A stretch of DNA of 64,000 nucleotides from Udeniomyces pyricola (GCA_039545295.1 BCIK01000011.1:434537-498536), one strand, 5' to 3'; shown: positions 1 through 16,932, counted from the first letter of the stretch. Notes: generated by a model not told the origin, from the letters alone. Made by a program: numbers and translations.

Positions 1-1070
1 CATCGTCATCAGCAGCAGCAGCAGCAGGTCCGTCCTCTTGTAGTTTCAACTTCAACCCTTCCGATACTCTACTGGGAAACCGACGATATCGAATCGACCT
101 TTTCGTTCTCGCGATGTCACCCTTTGTCCCGTTTCGATTCGTCGTTGATGTGCATCCAATCCCCCTTTGCTCATTCTCCCTCCTACTGATTCTCTCTTGA
201 CCTTCCTTGTATATGTTCTACTGCATCGACTGACCTAATGCAGCTCAAGCCGCGACTGACGCCGCCAAGAAAGACATCCTCGCAGCTATCCAACGAAAGC
301 GAACGATTGACAAACAGCTCGTACGTCTTCTGTCTTCCTTTCCTCCCTTCCGTCCCCCCTTTATACACCACATACCCCAGACAATACCCCGACAGTCCCA
401 GAGCTTCCAACAATTTACGTCTTGGAACCCGGCTTTTTCTCTACTTTGTTCTCGGACCTCGTCTGTCTGGGATGACAGGCGAATATCGAAGCCAAGATCT
501 TTGCGTTCGAAGGAAGCTACTTGGAAGAGAGTGCTCATACAGGTGGAAACGTCGTCAAGGTACGTCCATCGGCGTTGGAGGTTTTTTTTCTTGTTCTTTT
601 TTTTCTTTTTTTCTTTTCCTTTTCTCCTCCTACCACATGTCGTTCCCTTCTTGTCTCTGGTTGTAACTGCTCGTCATTCCGAGATGTGACTGGTTTCCCT
701 TGCTTTTCCTCTCTTTAACCTCTGCCATTGAATATTTCCGTCGTCCATTGTCCCCCCCCCCTCTCCTCACCCCCTCCTGCTGGTCCTTCTCCTTCCTTCT
801 TCAACATCCCACTTACCTACCTACTCTCCACTCCACTTCCGAAATCACACGGGGCTTTTTTTCTTTCTTTTTCTTCTTCTTCTTTTTTTTCCTTTCCTTC
901 TCAAGGGTTTCGACGGGTACCTCAAGTCGACCGCGCCGACGGGTAACAAACGGAAAGTCGAAGTCTCCGCAGCCGACCGGTTGTTCAGTGGTTCCTCCCT
1001 GACGTGGCAAAAGAGTCTCGAGATGAAACAACAACAGCAGCAGCAGCAACAACAACAACAAGGGCAGTGA
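1..1070 (+). CDS. EAF6: EAF6-like subunit of histone acetyltransferase complexes, 5' end missing
   Basis: Partial gene; exons <1-27, 244-320, 479-559 and 906-1070 (stop 1068-1070). Eaf6 is a small subunit of NuA4/NuA3-type (MYST) histone acetyltransferase complexes in the nucleus. The spliced protein has the family's helical core (KKDILAAIQRKRTIDKQL across exon 2, then IEAKIFAFEGSYLEES and GGNVVKGFDGYLKS), followed by a short basic stretch (GNKRKVE), SAADRLFSGSS and a C-terminal run of 11 glutamines encoded by CAA/CAG. The first exon enters from the left edge as a CAG repeat read as Ala codons, and its donor GTCCGT abuts the repeat. The start codon is outside the window. Identity rests on the core motif; the 5' exon is the least certain part. 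Confidence 0.85.
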
Positions 1071-1507
1071 GCTCTCGTTGAGCGGATGATCCAGTTTTCT
1101 TATTTGTTTTTGTTTGTTTGCCAGTGGGGTTGGGGTTAGGAAGACGTCGGAAATGGACCCGAGAGAGGAGGGGAGGCAAGGGGAAGGGAACGAGGATTTT
1201 TTTTTATCTCTCTCCCCCCCCCCCCCTCTCGGTTCATTCTGTTTCTATATTTATAATTATTACGGTTGACACGACTCGAAACGATATCTTATGCATTTTG
1301 CTTTTATCGTTTTCTTCGTCTTCTTTCTCTCTCTCCAATCCTGATGATCCCCAGGGATGGAAAGTGAGGGGGGGGGGATATGAAACTAAAAGGTGTTGTC
1401 CTACCAACATACATATATATATGTGATATTCTTGTCTACGTCACGCTGACAGTACAAACGTCGCTCCTCCTGGATCTTGCTCTTGTCTTTTCAAATTGAC
1501 TATCGCT
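1071..1507. other. tail-to-tail gap between EAF6 and glutathione peroxidase
   Basis: 437 bp between two converging stop codons. It holds homopolymer runs (T about 1199-1205, C about 1216-1227), a GGGGGGG run near 1371-1377 and a short ATATATAT near 1411-1420. I see no gene; it should contain both 3' untranslated regions. Confidence 0.6.
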
Positions 1508-2298
1508 CTAGAGAAGGCGTTGGATAGCGGGTTCGAGCGCGTCGACCGAAGTCGATCTGGTAGGACAAATTCGAGGCATATTGTGGGAAGAAGTGATACA
1601 TATGGGTGGTGAGTGGTTGTAGATTGGCTGATTAATCCCNCCCCCCCCCCCCTTCCTNCCCTCAACTTCCCTCTTCCTCTTTTCTAAAGATTGACAACAG
1701 AAAGACCCTCAAATCTATGCCGACGAAGAGTAGAGAAAGGAAAGACCGACTGACCGATCAAAGTACTCAACGACCTTGCCTTGGCGATCGACGACAAACT
1801 TATCAAAGTTCCACGAGATCTCCGCCACGTCGGTCTCCTGCTTCAAAAACTTGTAGACCTCGTTGGCATTAGGACCGTTGACGTCGCTCTTGGCGACGAT
1901 AGGGAACGTGACGCCATAGTTCCTTTCGCAAAACGTGGCAATGTCGTCGTCGGAACCGGGTTCTTGGGCTTTGAATTGGTTGGAAGGGAAGCCGATGATC
2001 TCGAGCCCTTTGGGCTGGTACGTCGAGTAGAGCGATTGGAGTTGAGCGTACTGGGGCGTCTTGCCGCAGGCGGAAGCGGTGTTAACGACGATGACGACTT
2101 TGTTCTTGAGCGTGGAGAAGTCGAGGGAACCTTTACGCAGAGGAGCCTGGATGAGAAGAGGATGAGATGTGGAAAGGGATCGAGTCAGAGTCATGGCCAG
2201 CGATGACGCGATGATAGGGTACGAGAGTGTGTGTGTGTGTGTGAGGAGCAGCATGCGTGACGAAGGGGACTGACAGAGAGTGAGTAGAAGGATGACAT
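1508..2298 (-). CDS. glutathione peroxidase (thioredoxin-dependent, Cys type)
   Basis: Exons on the minus strand: 2298-2275, 2146-1755 and 1556-1508; 154 aa. Fungal GPx-like enzymes reduce H2O2 and lipid hydroperoxides, usually with thioredoxin as electron donor. Visible family motifs: start MSSFYSLS, peroxidatic Cys in ASACGKTPQY, FPSNQF carrying the catalytic Gln, a candidate resolving Cys in FCERNYGVTFP, and WNFDKF with the catalytic Trp/Asn. Cys, not selenocysteine, occupies the active site. The last exon (STSVDALEPAIQRLL then stop) restores the usual C-terminus; without that splice the frame would run into an unrelated tail at 1715. The last intron contains the two N bases at 1640 and 1658 in a poly-C run. 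ATG 2298 begins the family's usual short N-terminus. Confidence 0.93.
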
Positions 2299-2471
2299 GA
2301 TGGACGGGAGTGATGGGTCGTTTGATTGGGCACAAGTTCTAGAAGAAAGATCACAGGGACGAAGATGATGAAGGTGAGCAGGAAAGTCAGTCAACGTCAA
2401 ACGTCGAAAGGAGCATCTCACCACTCCTCATCATTTCGCATGTGTCCGACGACGATGGCTCCATCATGAGC

Positions 2472-2505
<34 letters not shown>
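2472..2505. repeat. AT dinucleotide microsatellite
   Basis: An almost perfect (AT)n tract of about 34 bp, about 170 bp upstream of the glutathione peroxidase start. Confidence 0.95.
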
Positions 2506-2507
<2 letters not shown>

Positions 2508-3202
2508 TCATCAACAGTGACTCATAAAGCAGTAGTAGCCGTCACGCATCCAACCATCTAGTAATCGATTGCTGCTTGCCTTGTACTACCAATCGGTCAG
2601 TCAAGCCGGTCTTCATTGATCCAATTCATCGAGCCATCGACATATGCATGTCATGCAGATCAAACACCTATATATCGACACATGATCAGCTGCTCGATTA
2701 TGGCCCGTCCGACGCAGTCGTTCACGCATCGTGCATGGCGAGATCTGAGCTAGCTAGCTATCTAGCTACATCAGAACACGGATATTGGATCCTGCATCTA
2801 TATCTCCCTCGTTCAGATCGCCATGCATCGGGCCATCATGCATCATGCATCAGGCCTCAGATCAGGGGTGAGCCGGGGTCGGCCGGGCGCCGAAGCATGA
2901 AGAGATCAAGAACAAGGTCTCATCGAGTCAACCTGACCAACACGCGGCAGGGCCGTAACGTGTAACAACGCTCAAAAAGTATGGAGTCCCCTCTCGCATC
3001 TTGCGGCAGAAACGGTCAGTTAGCTCTGTCGGCTTCGCATGGCCGGTCGGTCGTTTGTTTGTTCGTTGACGACGATGATGACGATGATGCTGTTGAATTT
3101 TGTATGGTATGGTTGGAGATGATGAACGCTGGGATAACAGAGCTTCTTAATCCCAGCCGGACTAACTTTCTTGCAATCCAATTATTCAATCTGTTCTGGC
3201 AA

Positions 3203-3209
3203 TATAAAA
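3203..3209 (+). promoter_or_regulatory. TATA-like element upstream of amidase
   Basis: TATAAAA at 3203-3209, 119 bp upstream of the amidase ATG at 3328, a suitable spacing for a fungal TATA box. Inferred from sequence and position only. Confidence 0.4.
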
Positions 3210-3327
3210 CTCCATCCATCTTATTGATAGTCTTCGTTTATCACAACTACATACACACACACACATCCCTATCCCATCCACCCACTCACACCATCATCAC
3301 TACCCCATCCCTTTCTCCTTCCAAATC

Positions 3328-6300
3328 ATGCTCGCACGAGAAACCAACTACGTCGCCCATCTCAAGCAAACCGAGCGTCAAGAGCTCATTCACCATGCAC
3401 TCCAAGCCATCACGGAAAGCGGTCCGTCTGCAGCAGGCACTTTGGACGACCTCACGAGCTCGATCCTGATGGCCTCGTAGGTCCATCTCATCTATCACTC
3501 GTCCCACTCTTCTTCCATCCGCATAGTGTTCCGAACTTGATGCTACTTTGATAATGTCGTTATGATCCAGGGCCGGCGACATTGTACGCAACATTGGAGA
3601 GGGACGATGGAAGGCTCGAACTGTCGTCGAAGCCTACATTCGGTCGTCTGCCCAGGCTCAAGAAAGAACCAACTGCATCACTGAAGGTTCGTGACCCATA
3701 CGCATGGCATCTATCTCAAATCGAGCTCTGGTGCTCGTCATCAATGAACGAGAAAAGAGGCTGATGCCACAAGTCAATTTTGCTTTCAACATGACGTACT
3801 ACTCGATACCTTCTCCAACAGTCCTCTATGAATCTTCGCTGAAGGAAGCTGACCGTCTCGACGATCATCAGCTCGCCACTGGGACTCTTATCGGCCCGTT
3901 GCACGGTGTCCCTTTCAGGTCAGTCATTAGATATTAAGCATCAATGATAATGTCAGGTACCCTCCCATCTCGTCCCAAGACGAGTGGCCGGTGGGCTGCC
4001 TTAGCACGAAGGCTTAACCAAGACCAGCTGCCTGGACTCTTTCGGTTGATGAGCTGACCGAGCTCCGATCTGGCCCTGCGGCTTGCGGCGACCTGCGGGA
4101 GAAGGGCTCCGCCTTTCTCACACCTAGTCTCACGCTACCATCTCGTGAATCGCTCACTCAATCGTTAACCTTCTTTTTGTTAATCTTGCTCTCCATCCCT
4201 CGGTCCCATTCTGCGGTCTTTCCCTTCTTTTCTTCCATCTTTCCCCGGTCCTCGCCCCCCCCCCCTTTTCCATCTCATTAGCTTCAAAGATCAGTTTGCC
4301 CTCGGCAAACTCCCAGGAGAAACCCAGACCAAAGACAGCAGCATCGGTCTCTCAATCTATTGCCATTCCATCCGCTCCCTCTCAGATCTTCCTCCTCATG
4401 ATGATGTCGAAGCAGACGAAAAGGAAGCCAGCCTCGTTAAGGCAGTTCGTCAAGCAGGAGGCATCATCCTCGTCAAGACCAATGTCCCTCAGACGATGCT
4501 GGCGTTTGAATCGTCGAACCCCATCTGGGGCAGAACGGTGAACCCTTACTCACCCGAACATTCGTGTGGAGGGTCGAGTGGAGGGGAGGCGGCTTTGGTG
4601 GCTTTGGATGGATCCGTTTTGGGCGTCGGTACCGATGTTGGAGGTACGTAGCGTCTAGAAACGTTCGGTTCCATATGGCCAGCAAAATGACTTCTTTGGC
4701 AGGTTTACTTGATCCCCGAGGGTCCTTGCTAGTCTCCCGTCTGCAGCACCTCACTCATGATTCGCCCTAATCAAAATACCCCTCCTTCGCCTTTCTTTTG
4801 GTTTTGGTCACCCAGGCTCGCTTCGAATCCCAGCGGCATACAGCGGCGTGTATTCCATCAAATCGGTTCGGGGGCGTTTGCCCATGACGGGAGCTCGAAG
4901 TGTCGTCCCTGGTTACGAGGGTATCAAGGCGAGTTCATGATTGACCTCTTCATTCCCTTATCCTCAATCAGAGGCGATCACAGGCTGATGTGGAAACTAA
5001 TCTTGTCGTTTCTGCTTCGATCAGACATGCGCTGGACCTATTGCGAGGTTCATTCAATACTGTATAGCTGATGGGGTCCGACATCTACTCACGCGAATCT
5101 CGACGTAAACTCACCTTTTTTTTTCTTTTCTTTTTTCTTCCTGCAATTTTTCTTCATCTCCTTTGCTCGGGTATCCTCCCTTTCGTCCCCCGCCAGGTCG
5201 ATTGACGACATTGAACTCTTCCTGAAAACCCTATTTGACTCGCCAGTCTACACTCCGCTCGACGACGTGATTCCCCTCCCGTACCGATCGGACCGAACGC
5301 TTCCCAGTCGACTCAAGGTGGGTTACTACGTCGACGATGGTTTCCTCAAGGCGAGTCCGGCGTGTGCTCGGGCCGTCATGGAATCTGTCGATGCGTTGAG
5401 GCAGGCGGGACATGAATGTGTGGAATGGACCCCTCCTCAAGGTGAGTTTGGATCCCAATTCGATGACAGTCGTTAGAATAGCATGCGTAGTAGAGTCAGC
5501 GCTTTGGATTATCAGCGTGACTCATTGTCGAGATGCTTATATACTTCTTGACGATCTATTTTATTTTTATTTTTATTTTGTATGTATCTCCCATCTTGCT
5601 TCCCTTCGTCCAGCTTATAAAAGTCTTGAAATCTTCCAGGCCCTCGCCAGTTCCGATGGATACAAGGTTTGTCCCTTCCAGCTCGGAGATCCCTCCATTG
5701 TTACCACTATCATCGACCCTGTCCGTCGCGCCCCAAGGGCATGGAAACACTTCGGCGAAACATCCACTAACCTGACTCGGTTAAACTGATTCGAACGTAC
5801 GATCCAGACGATGCTCTCTCATCTAGGTCCGGATCCCAAAGAGCCTGCTATGAAGTTAACAACGTTAGGTCCTACTCTTCCCAGTGAGTTCCCTCTTCCT
5901 TCTCGCTTCTCAGGTTATCTATAGGTCGTCAAAGAAGTATTGAGTCGCATTGAACTGATCATACTCTGATAACTCCCTCGCTCCCCAACCTGCCCTGATC
6001 TTGATGACCCCCCCCCCCCACCCCTCCTCTCACCCGTGCACCTGTGCCCGTAACGTCCCAAAACCGAAAAATAAAATAAAAAAATATCTCAACCATCGGC
6101 ATGCAACCCAAGATTTCGTGCGCTCCCTCGGATGTTGGCTCATCAATCGATTCTATGCGGACCCCATGTTCGCCTCGCTCATGGCCCAAAGCCGGGAGAA
6201 GACCGTCACCGAGTTCTGGAAGTGGTCTGTAGCGCGGGATGAGTACGCTCGGATGGTTCGCAAGTCGGTTCGTGATTTGACCCTTTTTTTTTTTCTTCTT

Positions 6301-7115
6301 CTTTGGTTTGGTTTGGTCGTGGATGAGACGATGGACGTAGAGAGACACGCTTTTGCTGACCTGATACCTTCCTTTTGGGCCCATCCGCTTTGTTTTCTCT
6401 CTCTCTCTCTCTTGTTGTTCACCCTTTTTTTTTTTACAAGGCCTGGACCGATAGCGAATTCGACTTTATCCTCTGCCCGACTCAAGCCGTTCCTGCCGTG
6501 CCCAACGGAGCGACGACGTCCCTTCCTGCGCTCGCGATCGGAACGATCCTCTGGAACGTCGTCGATGCCACTTCGGGTTGCTTACCTATCACCCGCGTCG
6601 ACTCAAGGCTCGATGGTCTACCCGAAGGGTTCCTCGATCAGTCGACGACGACGACGACCGCCACCACCACCGGTGCTCAACGACACCGCGGAAGAGGGGA
6701 GAAGAAAGGTCGGGATGTTGATGATGATGAGGAGAAGGAGGAGATGGGGAGAAGGGAGGTGAGGAGGGAGGATGAGCAAAGAAGGGGTGGGGGATCGAAT
6801 CTGATGATGCAGGCGGTGTATGAAGGTCGAGGACCTTTGGCGTGGAAGGGAGGGAAAGTGTACGATGAACGGGAGATGGAAGGCTTGCCGGTTTCGGTGA
6901 GCGTGGTGTTGCCGCAGTGGGAAGAGGAGAGGTGTGTGAGTGCGATGAGGACAGTCGAGTACGCGGTTCGGGACGCAAGGAAGGCGGCGGCGGCGCAGAA
7001 GCGAGAAGAGAATGTCCATGGGGTCGATCGACAGGTATGGCAGGAGGTCGAGCAAGGGCTTGGGTTCGGACCGGGTGTAGCTAGGAAATGGTGCGCGGGA
7101 TCGCATAGGCGCTGA
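3328..7115 (+). CDS. amidase-signature hydrolase (acetamidase type)
   Basis: Eleven exons: 3328-3476, 3571-3686, 3822-3918, 4282-4643, 4816-4928, 5025-5047, 5197-5441, 5614-5666, 5808-5883, 6113-6267, 6441-7115; 687 aa. Amidase-signature enzymes hydrolyse amides to acid plus ammonia with a Ser-cisSer-Lys triad. The triad is visible: Lys about residue 123 (PLHGVPFSFKD), cis-Ser about 219 in CGGSSGGEAAL and nucleophile Ser about 243 in GTDVGGSLRIPAAY. The rest follows acetamidases (SADGYK-like region, LGPDPKEPAMKLTTLGPTLP, CLPITRVDS, final VVLPQW). Oddities: intron 4929-5024 has a GC donor, exon 6 is 23 nt, intron 3919-4281 is long and hairpin-rich, and residues about 525-583 form a Thr-rich then highly charged insert absent from typical members. 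A nitrogen-scavenging role is inference. Confidence 0.92.
3960..4145 (+). other. GC-rich hairpin-rich block inside amidase intron 3
   Basis: The middle of a 363-nt intron differs from neighbouring pyrimidine-rich introns. It contains perfect short inverted repeats in series: CTCGTC-CCAA-GACGAG, GCCTT-AGCACG-AAGGC, GAGCT-GACCG-AGCTC, and an imperfect GAGAAGG/CCTTTCTC stem. It has no ORF and no recognisable box C/D, H/ACA or Pol III motif. It could be a structured intronic RNA, a decayed insertion or chance. Confidence 0.3.
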
Positions 7116-7912
7116 AAGCTTTTAGCCCCCCCCCCTAGTTAGGCTAGTGGGAGTTGTTTAATAGTCTTTGCTTTGATCGGAATCGGCAGTCTTTTTTTTT
7201 TTTTTTTTTTTTTTTCGCTTTTTCTTTCTTTCTGTTTCCATCTTTCCTGGACGATTTATGACGATGGTGGAGATGATGATGGATGTCAGTTCTTGATTGG
7301 GGTCAGTCCTAGCAAACGCTCTGAGGCCAAGACTTTCCAGCCCTCCCCTCCCCCCCCCCCCCCCCCCCCCCCTTGGCGATCAATCCTTCCGAGTCCGTCT
7401 CCTAGCTATAGGCAGCTCTAGCCTCAACTGTATCGATCTGGGATTAGACAGGAGAAAAAAAAAACTGGCCCGACCAGTCCAACCTGCCCGGCAGCCTCCT
7501 CGATGTCTCGTCTTCCCTTTCCCTCCGTAGGACAACATGGGTTAGTAGAGTCGTAAGAGGACCGGATCGATTCGTTATGGTCAGTACTATATCAGTGAGC
7601 TTAGTTTAGCTCCTTGAGCTCTCTCTTTTGCCCCTCTTCCCACTCCTTCCCCCCCCCCTTTCATCCATCCATCCATCCCGACTATATATGCCATCCAACT
7701 GAAAAACCCGACAAGGGTACGGTGACATAAAAAAAAAAAAGATTCCATGGCCATCGATCCCGATGATTTGTCCAAACATCTCACATCCCCTCCCCCCCTC
7801 CCCCCCCACACACACCCCATTGATATCTCTTTCCCTTGGTTTGGTTTGTTTTTAATTTGCTGTTGTTGTCCGTTGTTGTAGGTTTTTTTGTTTTTATTTT
7901 GTTTTATTTTGT
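7116..7912. other. tail-to-tail gap between amidase and TIM8
   Basis: About 800 bp with poly-T (about 7193-7215), poly-C (about 7352-7372 and 7651-7660) and poly-A (about 7730-7740) runs. The short ORFs here are products of these runs. I see no gene. Confidence 0.6.
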
Positions 7913-9405
7913 CTAGAGTTGGCCTCGCTGTTTCTCAATCTGCTTGACGATCAACAGGGATGAGCTGAGAGGAGAAGAGGGGGGGGGGGGGNGGGCAGGG
8001 GGAGTTGAAAGGTGGTAGGGAACGTAGGAATGGGATGCGATCAAGCAAGGATATTGAAGGAAGAACAAGGGAGGAAACGGGAAGGAAATATATCGGGGTT
8101 GAAGAAGGAAAAAAAAAAGAAAAAAAAGAGGTCTGAGGTTAGCTCTTGAAGAAGAAGAACAAGATATAACCCTCGATCCGACACGTTGGCGTCCCCCAAG
8201 ATAGCCCAGGAGAGGCGTTGGATTTGAGAATCCAAGTCGAGCCGAGTCAAAGAAGGGCCGATGGATCTAGAGATAGGAGCAAAGAAGGGAGAATAATGGG
8301 GGTTTAAAGAATAGAGACGTACTCGAGGAACCGATCGGTGCAGTTGGCCAAGCTGGAATTTCCGATTCGAAAAAAAAAAAAAACAGATCCGTTCGACAGA
8401 CGAAGACCAGCAGGGCAGGAGAGGGCAGGAGAGGAGAGAAGAGAGGAAGAAAGTAGAAAGTGGAAGAAAGGAACGAGATGAATAAGTAAAAATGCAGTTC
8501 TTCTTCATGATAAACCCTTCCTTTTCAAACGATCCTTCCCACCTCTCTCTCTCTCTAAAGAGGAGGGAGAAAAGATTGCGAAGAAGATACGAACCAAGAC
8601 TCTTCCCCTCTAGCGAACCGAGATCCGACCGAACCGGTAATACACTTATCCCAGCACCTAAAAAAAGAAAGAAAGAAAAAAGCGTTTCCCGTTCCAACCC
8701 CATTCCATTCATCGCACGCGTTTTTTTTTTTTTTGGAACAGACAAATCAGAAGTGAGGACGACAGATGAGATATCGGAGAAGAAGAGGATTGAGGAGGAG
8801 TGAGGGGAAGGAGGGGGGAATAAGATAGGATATGAGATCAATCAGTTCTCTTGTATTCTTCCCCCTCCTCTCCCCCTCTCGCTTTCTATCAAAGCGGGAC
8901 CATCTAACAGACACAGTCATTCGTTTTTCTCCCCAAGCTCCGAAACCCCTTTCGTCTCTCCATCCCTTCCTCCCGAGGGGAGAGGGAGATCTAACACGAA
9001 TGAACGGCAAGGGAGGAAGGGGAAGGGGGAGAGAGCAGAACGAAAGGAAAGGGGGGGGGGGGGAAACACGACACGACATGACACGTACATGGAGGTAAAC
9101 GTGTGGATCGACGCTTGGAGCTTGGCTTTCGATTGCTCGTTCTCGAGGAAATCAGACAGTTCTTTCTGTTATTGAGTGAGGGAGAAGAGGGGAGGAAAGG
9201 GGTCAAGGAAAGGGGATAAGGAAGCGAGAGAGAAAGAGAGAGAGAGAGGACAAGGTGGATGGATGGATGATCCGGTATTGAACGGTTCAAGTGAGTTTTC
9301 GGGGAGAGAAAGCGGGAGAAGAAGAGAGAGAGAGGGGAAGGAGGATGAAAGAAAGTGGAAACGGACCTGGGTGGCAGGATCAAAGGCAGACATAGGAGAA
9401 GACAT
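7913..9405 (-). CDS. TIM8: mitochondrial intermembrane-space chaperone Tim8
   Basis: Five small exons on the minus strand: 9405-9367, 9165-9089, 8657-8595, 8352-8323 and 7964-7913; 86 aa, matching Tim8 length. Tim8 with Tim13 escorts hydrophobic precursors across the mitochondrial intermembrane space to TIM22. Shown by KELSDFLENEQSKAKLQASI, then the twin CX3C motif CWDKC...CLANC, RFLDSSLLIVKQIEKQRGQL and stop. Every splice phase is consistent. The last intron (7965-8322) is 358 nt and contains a misleading long ORF ending at 8041. A downstream in-frame ATG at 9393 (MSAFDP) is an alternative start. Confidence 0.93.
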
Positions 9406-10546
9406 GGTTGATGGGATGGATGGGAGTGTGGATCAAAGGAAGGAGACCGGTGATAGATACTATGTGGTCGGGTGGATTGATTGATTCTAAGACGCGGAGT
9501 TGGAAGCGGCGGTTGCTGTCAAGACGTCAGAGCGTTGGGACGTTTGGGTCGTCGACGGACGGACGTGTTGGCCATTCGATCAGCCATGACATCCATCATC
9601 CCATCATCATCATCATCATCATCATCGCATCCATATATATTCGTATGTATATAACCATACACATTGGGTGTTGATCCCTCCTCAGCTGCTCTTGCAGTAG
9701 TTTTCCTCACTTCAAGTCAATAAAAGCCCTCATCGCCAATCACAAAAACAAAAACAAACAAAAAAATCCTCACACGTACGTACAGATCACAATCAGATAC
9801 TGCCAGCTGGATGAAGAAAATCATTCTTTCTTTTGTTATATAGAGAGAGAGTATGGATGTGAGCGCAACAAGAAAACATAAGAATAGAGGTGTTTCCAAG
9901 GAAAGGGGAAAGCAAATTGGGGGGGGGGGGGAGAAGATCCGATGGGAATTTGGACGTAGGACGCCCGGCTGGATTAGCGGAAGAGCTAGGATTTTGGAAA
10001 GAGAAAAGGGGGAAAGGAAGTGGAGGGGAGGGGAGTGGGGGGGAGTTGATGGGACGAGCAAGGTCGACTTGGCAATCAGGCCGGAATTACCGGGCTAGAA
10101 AGAGATCAGAGGAAGGGGGATGAGACAGACCGGGGTCAAAGGTACGGTAGGAGAAAAAAGAAAAAAGAAGGAAAAGAAAGGAAGGAAAGAGAAGTAGATC
10201 CAAGAAAGGAAGGTAACGTGAACAGGGGACAAAAAAACAAGGGGGGATTTGTGAAGACAAGAAAAAAAACGAATTGGAAGGGTTTGGGAGAAGTGGGTTG
10301 GGGAAGGGAAAGGGAGGAGGAAGGAAGAGATGACACAGATATCATTGGTGAAAAAGCGAATCGAAGATCAAAGACGATAATACCAAGGGACAACGAAATA
10401 GAACAAGGTCACACCACCACTACTACTACTGCAGAAGAGAGTTCCCCAACAAACCACAAGGTTTTCCCAGAAATAAAGTCAGTCATCAAGCTAGACCATC
10501 TTCAATTCCACAAGAAACCACTCATACGACAACACCACCAATAACT
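9406..10546. other. gap between TIM8 start and RPB2 stop
   Basis: About 1.1 kb that should hold the TIM8 promoter and RPB2 3' UTR. There is a CAT trinucleotide repeat at about 9596-9627. From about 9840 to 10400 the plus strand is strongly purine-rich with poly-G runs (about 9919-9930). No ORF resembles a protein family. Confidence 0.55.
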
Positions 10547-16482
<5,936 letters not shown>

Positions 16483-16850
16483 GGCGGAAGAGGTGGCGGA
16501 GGATCGGACTGAATGGAGAATTGGTGACCGGACGATGCTCTAGGGATAGCTTGAGCCGATGAGTTGCCGATGAGGGCAGTCGGTTGAAGAGTGAGGTGAA
16601 GAGGGAAACGCGAGATGCAAGGGAGCCTGTGGTGGTTGATTCAAGGAGGTTGGGGTGTCAGATGGTGGATCGTTTGGGACATGGATTATGGGAGTGGGCG
16701 GTGTGGATGGGTACGGATATACAGACCGTCAGGCGAGAGACACACGCGAGAGACTGAACTCGCGGTGAGGGGAAGGGGGAAGGGGGACAGGGGAAAGGGG
16801 AGGTGTGTGGTGGGTGGGTGGAGTGGGTGGGTAGTTGCAGCAGGATGATT

Positions 16851-16873
16851 GAGTGAGTGAGTGAGTGAGTGAG
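16851..16873. repeat. GAGT/GTGA tetranucleotide microsatellite
   Basis: About 23 bp of uninterrupted GAGT units in the RPB2-CWC25 promoter region. Confidence 0.9.
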
Positions 16874-16932
16874 CGTGCGGGCGTGCGATGCGTTTGCCAC
16901 CAGGCAGCTTAGTTGGTCGAACTGGATTCTCC

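Larger units (their letters stand above)
2299..3327. other. divergent promoter region of glutathione peroxidase and amidase
   Basis: About 1 kb between two divergent start codons with no convincing ORF. It contains an AT dinucleotide tract, a stretch unusually rich in short palindromes (ATGCAT, GCTAGC, AGATCT, TGATCA) between about 2620 and 2860, and a TATA-like element close to the amidase. Short CA-rich sequence (about 3243-3262) precedes the amidase ATG. Confidence 0.6.

Noticed and set aside
1508..2298. Selenocysteine glutathione peroxidase
   Set aside because: The active-site codon is Cys and no in-frame TGA occurs there.
4040..4080. Hammerhead-like or box C/D-like motif (TTGATGAG ... 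CTGA)
   Set aside because: The second catalytic strand (GAAA) and a proper D box with terminal stem are missing.
5667..5807. Continuous reading after DGYK in the amidase
   Set aside because: The frame stays open to 5789 but leaves family similarity at once. Splicing 5666 to 5808 restores TMLSHLGPDPKEP.
8041..8841. 266-codon minus-strand ORF
   Set aside because: It overlaps TIM8 exons 3 and 4 in the wrong frame and is filled with Phe/Ser runs from poly-pyrimidine DNA.
9717..10123. Possible gene between TIM8 and RPB2
   Set aside because: ORFs on both strands are Gly/Arg or Ser/Leu/Pro low complexity from purine-pyrimidine asymmetry. No conserved motif.
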